Positions 29,639-39,700 of a DNA stretch of 44,252 nt are shown here, in pieces. Source of the stretch: an uncultured Eubacteriales bacterium (GTDB taxonomy: Bacteria > Bacillota > Clostridia > Christensenellales > UBA1242); assembly GCA_948514155.1 (NCBI GenBank), contig CAOQYA010000007.1, positions 1-44,252 of the forward strand, in the 5' to 3' direction. Position numbers and translations under genes: made by a program. The notes below the pieces were generated by a model that worked only from the letters and a program-made list of their open reading frames with translations, made no database searches and was not told the DNA's origin. Each line of letters opens with the position of its first letter. Positions within the stretch are counted from its first letter, which is position 1.

Positions 29639-29712
29639 AGGGGTGTAGTTTAGTGGTAAAACAGTGGTCTCCAAAACCATTGTCGAGGGTTCAATTCCTT
29701 CCACCCCTGCCA
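29639..29712 (+). tRNA. tRNA-Trp (anticodon CCA)
   Basis: A full cloverleaf can be drawn. The acceptor is AGGGGTG with CACCCCT, the D stem GTTT/AAAC, and the anticodon stem GTGGT/ACCAT (one G-U) with loop CTCCAAA giving anticodon CCA. The T stem GAGGG/CCTTC has loop TTCAATT, the discriminator is G, and a genome-encoded CCA follows. The last 22 bases (through one base after CCA) are repeated 184 bases downstream. Confidence 0.96.
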
Positions 29713-29713
29713 T
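29692..29713 (+). repeat. tRNA-Trp 3'-end repeat, copy 1
   Basis: The 22 bases from the T loop to one base past CCA are identical to 29876-29897. Duplicated tRNA 3' ends are the usual footprint of site-specific integration at tRNA genes. Confidence 0.9.
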
Positions 29714-29721
29714 ACGAAAAA

Positions 29722-29749
29722 ACTGCCGTCCGAAGCGGAAATTCTAAGC
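29722..29749 (+). repeat. 28-nt direct repeat, copy 1
   Basis: This is identical over 28 bases to 30014-30041. The core ACTGCCGTCCGAAGCGGAAA contains the small stem TCCG-AAG-CGGA. Confidence 0.9.
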
Positions 29750-29770
29750 CTTAATAGGATGGTTTTAAAA

Positions 29771-29885
29771 GTGAAGGAATTGAACGGGCGGAAAAGCAAA
29801 GGCAACTGTGTTTGCGTTTGCCCGCCCCGGCGTGATAGCCTGCCCAGCCTCTAGCGCACGCTTGCAAAGGCGGAGCAATTCCTTC
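29771..29885. repeat. inverted-repeat element next to tRNA-Trp
   Basis: GAAGGAATTG (29773-29782) is an inverted copy of the tRNA T-arm segment and pairs with CAATTCCTTC (29876-29885). Inside are the hairpins GGGCGG/CCGCCC (29786-29791 with 29822-29827, plus GCAAA/TTTGC) and GCGTG/CACGC. The layout, an outer stem enclosing several hairpins, resembles the element after era. Confidence 0.6.
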
Positions 29886-29897
29886 CACCCCTGCCAT
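29876..29897 (+). repeat. tRNA-Trp 3'-end repeat, copy 2
   Basis: A perfect 22-nt copy of the tRNA-Trp 3' end including CCA, detached from any tRNA body. Confidence 0.9.
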
Positions 29898-30013
29898 GAA
29901 AATTTTTGCGCTTTTGCTTGTTTTCAAGCAAGCTTGAAAAGCTGCGCGCTGACGCTTAAAATTTTCATCTCGTGGCCAAACGAAAATCGCGCTATGCTGG
30001 CGATTTTGCCACG
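29896..30013. repeat. two adjacent palindromic hairpins
   Basis: ATGAAAATTTT (29896-29906) pairs with AAAATTTTCAT (29958-29968) around an inner TTTTCAAGC/GCTTGAAAA hairpin (29921-29940). CGTGGC (29971-29976) pairs with GCCACG (30008-30013), enclosing AAAATCGC/GCGATTTT (29983-29990 with 30000-30007). They lie between the tRNA 3'-end copy and the second 28-nt repeat. No protein is encoded. Confidence 0.7.
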
Positions 30014-30041
30014 ACTGCCGTCCGAAGCGGAAATTCTAAGC
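30014..30041 (+). repeat. 28-nt direct repeat, copy 2
   Basis: Identical to 29722-29749. Together with the 22-nt repeats it suggests a tandem duplication of the segment tRNA-end plus 28-mer, with extra hairpins in the second copy. Confidence 0.9.
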
Positions 30042-30056
30042 GATATGTGATTTATG

Positions 30057-30082
30057 AAAAAATCTCCTAAAAGGAGATTTTT
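30057..30082. terminator. terminator downstream of dnaI
   Basis: AAATCTCCT (30060-30068) pairs with AGGAGATTT (30072-30080) with A and T flanks. It serves the minus-strand dnaI operon. Confidence 0.75.
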
Positions 30083-30112
30083 GTTATTGGCAATAAGCTG
30101 ATGAGTGAATAT

Positions 30113-31018
30113 TTATTTTCCAATTCTTAAATCTTTTCCGCTCATTTCGATGACGATTGATTTGTTCTTGTCCATAAGGCGGGAGAAGATGCGTTCGTCA
30201 TATCTTGCACGCACATCCTCGGGATAGAGATTGGAAGTGATCACTGTTTTAAGTCCGCGCGATTGGCGCTCGTTGATAAGAAGATAAAGATATTCCCTTG
30301 TCACATTGCGATAGACGGGCTCAGTGCCAAGGTCGTCAATGAAAAGCGCTTCGATTGATTTAAGTTCGTCGATAAGAGCCGTCTTGTCCTCTTCCTTGGC
30401 TGTGTGAATTGCAAGAAATTTTTGATTGAGCGAAAATGCGGTCATAATTTGTGTTATCGCGCCCTTGGAAATAAGTTCGCTCGCCATACATTTTGTCAGA
30501 TGTGTTTTTCCCGTTCCCGCGTGGCCGCAAATGAAAATTGTGCCTTTTTCGCTGTTTTTATTGCACCATTCCTGCATTTTATCGTAAATTTTCTTTGTTT
30601 TTTGCTTATCTTCAAAAATTTCAAAGTTAGCGTTTTCAAATTTTTCAAGGTTATCAAAGCCGCTTTGGCTCATGAGAATGGCTGCGATTTCTTTTTTTAA
30701 GCACTGGCAATACATCCCATTTTCGATGCCTTTATCTTTGCAGGCAGGGCAGTTGTAGGTTGGAAAAATGCCGCTGAGGCTGTGCTTTTTTATCAGCGCG
30801 AAAAGATCGTGTTTGTGCTTTTCAAAGTTTGATGTGCTCTTTTTGCCGAAGGCCTGATTTCTTGCCTCTTCAATTTTTGCGGCAGTATAATTTTCGTAAG
30901 CTTCTTTGAACTCGGGAATTTCGAGAGCGGTCAAGAGTTTTTTTCTGGCTTCGAACTCGGCTTCCTCCCGCCTTTTGCGAATTTTGCCGAGCGCTTCGTC
31001 AACTATTTTTTGTTTCAT
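30113..31018 (-). CDS. dnaI: DnaI/DnaC-type helicase loader
   Basis: A 301-residue AAA+ ATPase that loads the replicative helicase. The N-terminal domain has a zinc-binding cluster (Cys90, Cys93, Cys104, Cys106 in NCPACKDKG ... YCQC). The AAA+ module has Walker A GHAGTGKT (165-172), Walker B ALFIDDLG, and sensor regions with NERQSRGLKTVITSNLYPEDV and the arginine-finger area YDERIFSRLMD. It follows the DnaD-type gene by 9 nt with GGAG before the ATG, the standard Bacillota primosome pair. Confidence 0.92.
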   Translation of the reverse strand: MKQKIVDEALGKIRKRREEAEFEARKKLLTALEIPEFKEAYENYTAAKIEEARNQAFGKKSTSNFEKHKHDLFALIKKHSLSGIFPTYNCPACKDKGIENGMYCQCLKKEIAAILMSQSGFDNLEKFENANFEIFEDKQKTKKIYDKMQEWCNKNSEKGTIFICGHAGTGKTHLTKCMASELISKGAITQIMTAFSLNQKFLAIHTAKEEDKTALIDELKSIEALFIDDLGTEPVYRNVTREYLYLLINERQSRGLKTVITSNLYPEDVRARYDERIFSRLMDKNKSIVIEMSGKDLRIGK

Positions 31019-31027
31019 GTTTTCTCC

Positions 31028-32470
31028 TTAGAGTTCTATTTCGTCAATCGACTGTATCATGGCTTGATAGTCTTGTTTTGAATATGAACGACCCTTGATT
31101 TCGCCATTGATAGGAAGTGGCGCTGCCACTTTTGGAGCATGTTTCTTTGCTTCTTCCAAAGTTTTAACGCCCGCCTCGTGCCAAGAGGAGAGTAGCCTTG
31201 CCATGTATGGCAAAGGCGAGAGTTTGTCGGATGAAAGAGAGGCTGCATATTCGATAATTTCGCTGCTCATTTTCCAATTGTTTTTCCAAGTTTTAAAACT
31301 CTCGCGGTCGAAGGAGTTAACTCGTCTTGACAATCCCAAAGTTTCCAGCACTTTTTTGATTTCATTATCAGACGACACAACGCCCGCCAAATATTCGTCA
31401 AGCGCTTTTTCGGTCAGCACGCCGAGTTTGTTTAATTTTTGCACGAGGCCGTTAAAGCCCTCGAGCGAGCGCACCGAACTTTTGAATGCATACAAGGAGA
31501 GTTTGTTAAGCGCTTCCTCTTCAAAGCCGAGATTAAGCCACGGCGCGATGTAACTTTCGATTTCGCTGTCGAGGCTTTCATAATAAAGTCCGAGATTTTT
31601 GTTGATAAGTTTTGCAAGGGAGAAGAGTTTGTCTTTAGACTGCATAAACTCTTCAATCTCGCGCACCGACATCTTGCCGCTTATAAAATATTTTTCAAGC
31701 AGCGAGTTAAGTCTTTCAAAGCCGCCTTTTTTCTTCATGCTTTTTGCCACAAACAAAATGGCCTCGTCTTCAAAGCCCATACCTTCTGTCCATATCTGAT
31801 ATTTTTGGTGTTCTTCTATAGACGATTGTCTCTTGATTCCCAATATTTTAAAAATCTCATTTACCTTAACAAATATCCCGCTGATTGAGCACAACTTTTC
31901 TTCAACTTGCTTTGCTGTGAGGATAGCGTCCTTTGCCCAGTTGCGTGCAACGGTGAGGATATAGTTCCAGCCCACCGCTTTTTGCTTCGACTCCACGCAA
32001 TAGTTCATTATCATTAAGAGCGCTTCCTGCTCCATATGCGTTTTTTCGAGGAATTCATAATACTCGCCATATTCAGTTTTAGTTATTTCGCGCTTGCCTT
32101 TGAAAAGTTCTTGCGCCTGCATATTAAATTTTTCGTATTTTTCAGGCTTATATAATCTCGTTCCCGAAATCACATCCTTAAGTGGCTTATACAGCACTTG
32201 AATAGGATAGGTGGAAAGAATTTGCACCAACCCTTGCTCCTCCCAATAACGAAAGGCCGTTTCAAGGTCAAGTTCTGATATATTAAGTTTTTTTGCGAAT
32301 TTTTCGAAGTTATTATCAATTTCAATGTTGTTTTTTGCAAGATACAGGCCATATAAATACACCTTAACGCATTCGTCTGGCGCGTCAGGCAAAAATTCCT
32401 CAAAAAAAAGATTGTCGATGTCCAACTTGTTGTTAGCGATAATTTCGGTGCTAAATCTGCAAAAACTCAT
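31028..32470 (-). CDS. DnaB/DnaD-type primosome initiation protein
   Basis: A 480-residue protein with an N-terminal winged-helix-like part (LDIDNLFFEEFLPDAPDECV ... FAKKLNISELDLETAFRYWE) and two DnaD-like helical modules. One has WNYILTVARNWAKDAILTAK and the other YIAPWLNLGFEEEALNKLSLYA, both carrying the YxxxIxxxW/WxxxGF pattern of the DnaD domain. It corresponds in context to B. subtilis DnaB, which works with DnaI to load the helicase at oriC. GGAGAAG precedes the ATG, and a TTGACA-16-TAAACT promoter lies upstream. Confidence 0.85.
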   Translation of the reverse strand: MSFCRFSTEIIANNKLDIDNLFFEEFLPDAPDECVKVYLYGLYLAKNNIEIDNNFEKFAKKLNISELDLETAFRYWEEQGLVQILSTYPIQVLYKPLKDVISGTRLYKPEKYEKFNMQAQELFKGKREITKTEYGEYYEFLEKTHMEQEALLMIMNYCVESKQKAVGWNYILTVARNWAKDAILTAKQVEEKLCSISGIFVKVNEIFKILGIKRQSSIEEHQKYQIWTEGMGFEDEAILFVAKSMKKKGGFERLNSLLEKYFISGKMSVREIEEFMQSKDKLFSLAKLINKNLGLYYESLDSEIESYIAPWLNLGFEEEALNKLSLYAFKSSVRSLEGFNGLVQKLNKLGVLTEKALDEYLAGVVSSDNEIKKVLETLGLSRRVNSFDRESFKTWKNNWKMSSEIIEYAASLSSDKLSPLPYMARLLSSWHEAGVKTLEEAKKHAPKVAAPLPINGEIKGRSYSKQDYQAMIQSIDEIEL

Positions 32471-32488
32471 ATTTCTTCTCCGTTAAAG

Positions 32489-32516
32489 AGTTTATCACAA
32501 AATCGCGATTTGTCAA
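32489..32516 (-). promoter_or_regulatory. promoter of the DnaD-type/dnaI operon
   Basis: On the minus strand TTGACA (32511-32516), 16-nt spacer and TAAACT (32489-32494), 18 bases before the ATG. Confidence 0.75.
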
Positions 32517-32551
32517 AGAATTTTATTTGACTTTAGCGAATATGATATGCT

Positions 32552-34024
32552 ATGAAGAAAATTTCGCTGTTTTTAATGTGCTTTGTTTTGGCGCTGCCAT
32601 GCCTTTTTTTGGTCGGATGCGAGAAGGAGGCCCCGCTAAGTGCATATAACATCGTACTCACATATGACCATGAGAACAAGTCTGCCGAATGTTGCACCAG
32701 CATCGAATATGTCAACTCTTCTGACAACGCGCTTTCGGAAGTTATGTTTCACCTCTACGCAAATGCCTTTTCAGAGGAGGCGGAGGGGAGTGTTTGCACA
32801 ACTGCGAACGAGGCTAAAACCTATCCAAACGGCAAAAGTTATGGCGGGGTGGAAGTCAGCGCCGTTCGGGTGAACGGCGGCAGCGTGGAATTTAACCTTG
32901 AAGGCAAGGCCGACATGCTTTTGTCTGTTCCGCTTGAAGAAGAACTTTTCCCCGACGAAAGCGTGAAAATTGAAATCAATTTTGTTCTCACTCTTCCAAA
33001 CGCGCTGCATCGCTTCGGCTATGGCGATAACGCTGTCAACTTTGCAAATTTCTATCCAATCGCCTGCGTGTATGAAAACGGCCGAGGCTTTGTGACCGAC
33101 GGCTATATCTCAAACGGCGACCCATTTTACTCGGATGTTGCAAACTACAATCTTTCGATAAGTTATCCTAAAAACATGAAGATTGCATGCGGAGGCGATA
33201 AAATTAAAACCTCTGAAAACGGCCACTATTTAACCACAACTTTCACAAGCGAGAAGGTGAGAGATGTAAGTTTTGTTCTCAGCGAAAAATTTCAGCACCT
33301 TTCCTCTAAAGCGGGAAAAACAACGATAGACTATTTCTATTATTCAGACGCCGAAGCACAAAAATCTTTGGAAGTGGCAGTCAAAGCGGTGAATTTCTAC
33401 TCCGAAAAGTTTGGCGACTATCCATATTCAAATCTTGCCGTTGTTGAGACCGGCTTTGTGCATGGGGGCATGGAATATCCCCGCCTTGTTATGATTTCGG
33501 ACGATGTTAAGGCCGAGGACTATGGCTATGTTATCGCCCATGAGATTGCCCACCAGTGGTGGTATGGCGTCGTGGGGAACAACGAATTTGCGGAGGCTTG
33601 GATAGACGAGAGTTTGACCGAATATTCGACCGCGCTCTTCTATGAAAACCATCCCGAATATGGCATTGAATATGGCCGGCTTATCGGTGGCGCGGACGAG
33701 ACATACAAACACTTTTTAAGCGTGTATGGCAAAATTATCGGCGATGTAGACACCTCTATGGCACGCACGCTTTCCCAGTTTAACACCGAGCCTGAATATG
33801 TGAACAATATCTACACCCGTGGCATGCTGATGTTCGACGCGCTGCGTGCCGACCTTGGCGAGAAAAAACTCTATTCCTGCCTTAAGGGATATTTCAAAGA
33901 GTTTGCATATAAAAATGTGACGAGTGACGAATTTATCGAATATTTTTCTTCCAAATCGGGCAGAAACCTTGAAAAGTTTTTCGATAGTTGGCTTAATGGC
34001 AAAATTGTTATGATATATGACTAA
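32552..34024 (+). CDS. M1-family (gluzincin) metallopeptidase lipoprotein
   Basis: A 490-residue exported lipoprotein. The signal peptide MKKISLFLMCFVLALPCLF ends in the lipobox LVGC (Cys23), so the mature protein is lipid-anchored. The middle is an M1-type peptidase domain: GGMEYP (substrate-binding loop) and HEIAHQWW (H330, E331, H334) with the third zinc ligand E353 in AWIDESLTEY, spaced 18 residues after the second His as in M1 enzymes. It likely trims peptides at the cell surface. No ribosome binding site precedes the ATG; TATGAT ends five bases upstream, so the message may be leaderless, although the -35 is unclear. Confidence 0.9.
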   Translation: MKKISLFLMCFVLALPCLFLVGCEKEAPLSAYNIVLTYDHENKSAECCTSIEYVNSSDNALSEVMFHLYANAFSEEAEGSVCTTANEAKTYPNGKSYGGVEVSAVRVNGGSVEFNLEGKADMLLSVPLEEELFPDESVKIEINFVLTLPNALHRFGYGDNAVNFANFYPIACVYENGRGFVTDGYISNGDPFYSDVANYNLSISYPKNMKIACGGDKIKTSENGHYLTTTFTSEKVRDVSFVLSEKFQHLSSKAGKTTIDYFYYSDAEAQKSLEVAVKAVNFYSEKFGDYPYSNLAVVETGFVHGGMEYPRLVMISDDVKAEDYGYVIAHEIAHQWWYGVVGNNEFAEAWIDESLTEYSTALFYENHPEYGIEYGRLIGGADETYKHFLSVYGKIIGDVDTSMARTLSQFNTEPEYVNNIYTRGMLMFDALRADLGEKKLYSCLKGYFKEFAYKNVTSDEFIEYFSSKSGRNLEKFFDSWLNGKIVMIYD

Positions 34025-34057
34025 AAGCGATTGTCTAAATTTTTCGACAATCGTTTT
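34024..34057 (+). terminator. terminator after the M1 peptidase
   Basis: CGATTGTC (34028-34035) pairs with GACAATCG (34046-34053), followed by TTTT. Confidence 0.75.
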
Positions 34058-34063
34058 AAATAT

Positions 34064-34093
34064 TTGACTAGAAGTAACAAAAAGTGATACACT
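34064..34093 (+). promoter_or_regulatory. promoter of poly-G gene 1, leaderless type
   Basis: TTGACT (34064-34069), 18-nt spacer, extended -10 TGATACACT (hexamer 34088-34093), then exactly six bases to the ATG at 34100. No Shine-Dalgarno sequence. Confidence 0.8.
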
Positions 34094-34099
34094 AAAATC

Positions 34100-36668
34100 A
34101 TGAAAACGAAAAGCATATCAAAAGTTTTTTTCTATTTGTGCAGTTTTGTGTGCTTGCTTGTGTTATGCTCTGCCCCATATTGCTACAACGGGGGGGCCTA
34201 ACTGCCTAACAGCAGACGATGTTGCTTATGCCGAAATGAATAAACTGGGCAAGGACATTGCCTAACCGGTTTTTGCCGAGACGGAGCAAAAGTTGAGAGC
34301 GGCTTTTGCCGAGGCGCAAGCGGACATGCAAACTCGCACATCCCTTCAAGAGGCGTTCAAGGCAGATGTTAGTTCATGGATAGGCGCCGACGGCAGCGTT
34401 CAAGATTTAAACAATCAGCAAGATATTGCCGGGCTCGGGACGCAAGAGAGCCCTTACATAATTCACACGGTGCGTGGCTGGGTGTGGTTTTTTGTTAAAG
34501 CAACATTCAGACCTGCCAACAATTTAACATTTCAGCCAGATTATATCTTTGCCGAACTTGGCAATGATATTGATTTTTCGGGCTTAAATTATGATTTCAC
34601 AATCGAAGCATTGGATGCACAAGGAAATTCATTCGGCAAGTTTGCCGGCCTTTTTGGTCAGTTAGACGGCAAGGGCTATGCACTTAAGAACATGTTAATT
34701 AGCGGAGCGGGGTTGTTTACAAGTTTCGGCTGCTATTTTGACGGCGAAAGTTTTGTGCAATATGAGGGCGATAAAACAAGACTGGTCGATTTAAGAATTC
34801 AATGCACAAACTATCTTTCTCCTATTGGTTTTGGACTGGGGCTTGCTCTTGGCTGTTACAACACCGAATTTAAAAATGTTAATTTTGACTATCTTTTCAC
34901 TAACTCCGACTCCGGGCTAATCTTCTATGACATCTCGGGGAATAAATTTGTCGATTGCACCTTCAACTTAAGCGGCACAAACGCTTTTGTTAGCGGAGTT
35001 CTCGCTAGCCCGGCAATGCTGGGAATTGAGGTTGAAGTGGGCGACACAATTTTCTCCGGCTGTGAGGCAAATTTTGAAATCTATAGCGGAATGGCAACAT
35101 ATGTTTGGCAGACAATGGGCCCGGGTGCGACGATAGAAAACTGCGTGGCGAGGGGGCAGGTCTACAGCATTGGCTCCGGCGAGGGAACATATGAGGGCGC
35201 GTTTATAAGCTGGGTGACAGAATTGTCTTCTCCATTTAAAATTGTAAATTGCGTCAATTTCATGACAATTGCCTCGGCAAATGATTGCGGGGGAATTGTT
35301 GGGCAGGTGTATAGGTCACAATCTGACCTGCATATTTTGAACTGTGAAAATCGCGGCAACATTTACTATTTTGGAAGTGGCAGCGACAGCGTCGGCGGAA
35401 TTGTTGGAAATGTTGACTATGGAAGTTTGAATGTTACAGTTGAAAACTGCCGCAACTACGGCGATATCTACACAGGCGAAAGTCAAGGCGGAATTATTGG
35501 CTGCATAACCGAAGGCGAGGCGGTGATAAAGGGCTGTTCAAACTTTGGAAACTTGCATCACCCTCTTGTTAAGGCGGGAGTGTTCCCAAGTGCAGCGGCC
35601 GGAGGAATTGCAACAATTGCCGAAGGCTCTGTGATAATCGAAAATTGCGAAAACAGCAGTCTAATTTATTCATATTCGGAACAAGAAGCAAAAGACAAGG
35701 GCTATTTCTATAAACGAAACTACAGTTTTGGCGGCGCTTCTTTAACGGCAGAGTTTGCGCATTCGGCAAACGCATTCACCGGCGTGGCGGGAATTCTTAG
35801 TTGCAGTTTCATATTATCAGAAAGCCCACAAATAAGCAGCATTTCCATTCGCAACTGCAAAAGTTCGCTGAAAGTCGTTAACGGCGCGAACGCTGCAGGA
35901 ATATTTAACAGCAACAGCATGGGCGTTGGCACAAGTGTGTCGATTAAAGATTGTTCAACTTTTATGCAGATTGAGGGCTCTGGCTCTGGTCAAAAAATGA
36001 AAAATGGCGAGCAACTAAGTTATAATTATGGCTTGGCTTACATTTCAGTTTCGCAGGCAAGTGTGGAAATCAGCGGCTGCTTCAGCGAAGTTCAAGCAAA
36101 ATCAAGTTCAAGCGGCTATGGCGCGGGAATTTGTGCGGTGTCTCAACTTGCTATCGGTGGCACTCCGAGTTCGGCAAGCATCGAGTTTGTTCAAGCAAAA
36201 ACTTTCTTAGATTTAAGCGCAAAAGATGTGGGTGCATTTGAATATATCATTGATGTTGGCTCGCCAAAAGATTTCATTGGCTTTTTTGGGAAAACATTGA
36301 TATCCGCCGACACAGATTTAGAAAAAATTAGTGCGCGAAACATTCTTTCTCAAATGGAAATTAAGGCAAGTGGGCAGGTGAGCGCGCTTTTCGAGGAGAG
36401 TTCGTTAATTCAAGTTCCGGCTGTTTCGGACGGCGTTTTCATGGAATACAAGATTGGAATGGCAGAGAGCGTTAATCATATAAAAAGACTATTGCAAAAG
36501 CAGGCCGACCTTGCGCTTTCTGGCTCTGACTGGTTTTACACAGACAAGTTTGGAGGGGAAATTCCAAAACTCAGAAAATTCTTCTGGCAGGAGTATGAGA
36601 CCCAGCCGCAAGACGATATTTTTGAAAAATTCACCGAACTGGGCTTCACTCAATATGATGTGGCATAA
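34100..36668 (+). pseudogene. phase-variable exported repeat protein 1 (out of frame, plus nonsense codon)
   Basis: An ATG at the leaderless promoter opens a signal peptide (MKTKSISKVFF ... LLVLCSAPYCYNGGA) that stops at a TAA directly after a run of seven G (34190-34196). Shifting by one base at the run continues into GGPNCLTADDVAYAEMNK and the long downstream frame. That frame has one more TAA at 34263-34265, where paralog 2 has GAG, so copy 1 is doubly broken. From 34293 it is open for 791 residues of beta-helix-like repeats with GGI(V/I)G ... (V/I)xxCxNxGxI units, similar to GLUG repeats, and ends GGEIPKLRKFFWQEYE. A surface role is likely; function unknown. Confidence 0.8.
34190..34196 (+). 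repeat. poly-G tract (7) at the signal peptide junction of gene 1
   Basis: Seven consecutive G just after the signal-peptide coding region. Six or nine would join the signal peptide to the GGPNCLTA frame. Confidence 0.85.
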
Positions 36669-36669
36669 C

Positions 36670-36697
36670 AAAAACGCATGAAAAATGCGTTTTTTTC
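36670..36697 (+). terminator. terminator after poly-G gene 1
   Basis: ACGCAT (36674-36679) pairs with ATGCGT (36685-36690) with A and T flanks, followed by seven T in total. Confidence 0.8.
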
Positions 36698-36708
36698 TTT
36701 AAATAGAT

Positions 36709-36738
36709 TTGACTATTGCAAAAATTAAGTGTTATACT
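36709..36738 (+). promoter_or_regulatory. promoter of poly-G gene 2, leaderless type
   Basis: TTGACT (36709-36714), 18-nt spacer, extended -10 TGTTATACT (hexamer 36733-36738), then exactly six bases to the ATG at 36745. Geometry is identical to that of gene 1. Confidence 0.82.
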
Positions 36739-36744
36739 ATCACT

Positions 36745-39700
36745 ATGAAAACTTTTAAATCAGCGAAAAAGAAATCGATTTCATTTGCGGCAGTGATGGC
36801 CGCATTATTCTGCGTGTTTGGCGTAACACTTTGTCACCTCGGGGGGGGGGCCTGACCGCCTAACGGCAAATCTTGCCGTTGTTGAAAGAAATCAGTTGGG
36901 CATCGACCTTGCCGAGCCGCATATTTCGGCTGCTTCAGCAAGAGCCGACGCTGCGCTTGGCGTTGCCAGAAGCAAGATTTCAAGCGTTGTGAAAACTCGC
37001 AAGGCTGAATATGACGCTGTTAACTCGAAATACATTGCTAACTCTTTGTGGTCGCATGACTGGGGCGGAGAGAGAGGCTTTTTGTATTTTTACATATCCG
37101 ACGACCAGACCCGAATTTTAGATTATCCAAACACCGGAGACATCTTTGGCCGAGGAACAAAAGAGGACCCATATGTGATTTGTTCGGTCTTTGGCTGGTC
37201 GTGGTTTGTGCTTAAAACTTGCTATCCGGTTTCAGATTGGAGGCCAACTTTCACATATGCAGTCCTAGCCGAAAATCTTGATTTCGGTGGCTTTATTTAC
37301 GATTTGGCATTTATTCAAAATGACGACGGAGCCTTGACCCAAAACGCCATGAAGCCATTTATCGGCAGTTTGACCTCTGAAGGCGGGGCACAACTTAACA
37401 ACCTTAACTTTGCCGGCGGCGGACTTTTCAGCGGCGTTGGCGGGCAATATTTTGGCCAAAATAATGGCTGGCTGTATGAAGACGGCCAAAGTTTGATAAA
37501 GGATATAACCATAGAAAACGCATTTTTCCCAAGTGCGTCGTCAAATCTTGTGTCTGTTCCTGCCACATTTGGCGCTTGCGTTTATAACAGCGAGTTTAAC
37601 AATGTGAATTTGCATGTTTTGGCAAATGGCGATGTGTGCGCGTTGGCAGTTAACGACTTTGGCGGGAACAACTATCTTTACAGCGAAAGCAGCATTCGGG
37701 CAATGGGCGTTGCCACCTTAATGTCCAGTCGCTTGTCAGCGTCAAAGGTGGGCCTTTCTGCAAAACAGGATGTAAGTAAGTTTGCATTTTACAATGTTGA
37801 AGTTATCTCCTGCGCTGATATGTATGGAAATCTTGAGCAGTGCGCGTCATTTGTTGTAAATGTTTTAGCCGATACAGGTTTTCAATATTGCAAAGTAAGC
37901 GGCTTTGTTGAGGCATACGAGACCGACGCTGCGGGCTTTGTGGGCACAGCAAGCGGAAATGGCACTGTGTTAGATTTTGTTGGCTGCAAAAATAACGCAC
38001 AGGTGATTGGCCTGAAAGCGGCTGGCTTTTTGGTCAAAGCGGAAATCGGCAGCGATGTGACATTTGAAAGAAGCCAGAATTTAGCAAATGTCTATCAGCT
38101 TATGTCTGCCGAGTCTTCTGCTGGCTTTGTTGCGATTGCAGAGGGCAAAGTCACAATTTATGATTGTGAAAACAGCGGCGAAATTTCCACACTTGAAGGC
38201 ACAAATTTTGATGTTAATCTTGGCGGCTTTATCGGCCTTTCAAGCGGCGATGTTTCAGTGATAAGTTCAAGAAATAACGGCATCGTGTTCGCTGCGCAGA
38301 TATATGACTATGCAACGCGCTATTACATTGGCGGCTTTGTTGGGCTTGTGAGCGGGAAGACAAGTTTGACCAATTGCACCAACAACAGCAATCTCTTCTC
38401 AAACGAGAGCGGAAGCACCAGCATAGATGTTCAGCCAACGAGCACATTGGGCGGAATTGTGGGCATGGTCTACTCTTCAAGCGAAGTCAACATCGAAGGA
38501 TGCATCAATCGCGGCAATCTGTTCTGCCGTTCGAGCGACTGGTTCTATTCAATCGGCGGAATTGTGGGCGCCAATTCAATAAACGCGTCGGGACTAATTA
38601 AAATTTCTAATTGCAAAAACTCGGGGCAAATTATCTCGGGAACGCATCAAGGCGGCATTATTGGCTTCTCTTCGCAGGGGGAACTGAAAATTCTTAATTG
38701 CACTAACACTGGCGACTTGAAATACGCAATCTACATGATGCGCGAGACAACGACTAATAATCAGAAAACAGAAAGAAATGGCGGCTCTTTTTCGGCAGGC
38801 ATTGGCATCGTTCTTGACAGCAATGTGACAATCGATAACTGCATAAATAATGCCTCAATTGTTGCTATGCCTTTCGAGGGCAACGAAAAATATCGCTATG
38901 CACATGTTGTTTCTGGTGTGCTAAAGGCAGCATATTCCTTCCATTCGTTTGACTCAAGGGCAGCGGGAATTTTGCTGACTTGCAGAGATTGGCATCAAAG
39001 TAGTCCGCCGCCTGCTAGCGTGGCAATAACAAATTGCAAAAGTTACACCAGATTTTCAAATATCGGCACGCAGGCTGGAATTATGCACAATTTTAACCCG
39101 CTTGGCATGGGAAGAATGAGCATATATATAGACGGCTGCATCAGCGCGGTCAAGGCCGAGGGCGGCAGTTATTTGGGATTTGATAGTGATTATTCTGAAA
39201 CGGAGGGCATTTTGCCCGGCTCCTCGCCAGCCAAAGAAGTGGTCGGCATTTTGCGGTCAATAGCAGACTCAGCGCCAAGCCGCCAATATGATGTTGACAG
39301 TGCAACAATAAAAAATTGCTTCAGCGAAATATCGGCGGAAAACAATCAGCAAGTAAATTCCACTGTTTCACAAATCACAGTGGGCGTCAAAAACTCGCTC
39401 ACAATTGAAAATGTTGATGTCTCAACGATATTTGACGAGTCGAAGGCTATAAACGCAACATACATCGAGGACTTGTTAAGATATAACATCTATTTTCCGG
39501 CGATAGGCGGCGACCCTTACGCAATAATTGTGCATAATTTGAGTGAAAACTTAAAATACATGGCGCCGAAATCGAAAACATACTCGAATTTTGACAACGA
39601 GTGCTTAACTAAATTCAGAGAAATCTATAGAGATATCTCTAAAATTTCAACAATTGAAAGCGATTTTTCAAATTATGTTCTCAATGTTGAAGTTTCGGCG

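Noticed and set aside
29722..30041. Paired 28-nt repeats considered as a CRISPR remnant
   Set aside because: There are only two copies about 290 nt apart, and the intervening DNA is tRNA-derived and palindromic rather than a spacer.
34190..36850. Poly-G frameshifts as plain sequencing errors
   Set aside because: Not fully excluded. Two independent paralogs with G runs at the same position and the same correction make a biological cause more likely, though raw-read support is needed.
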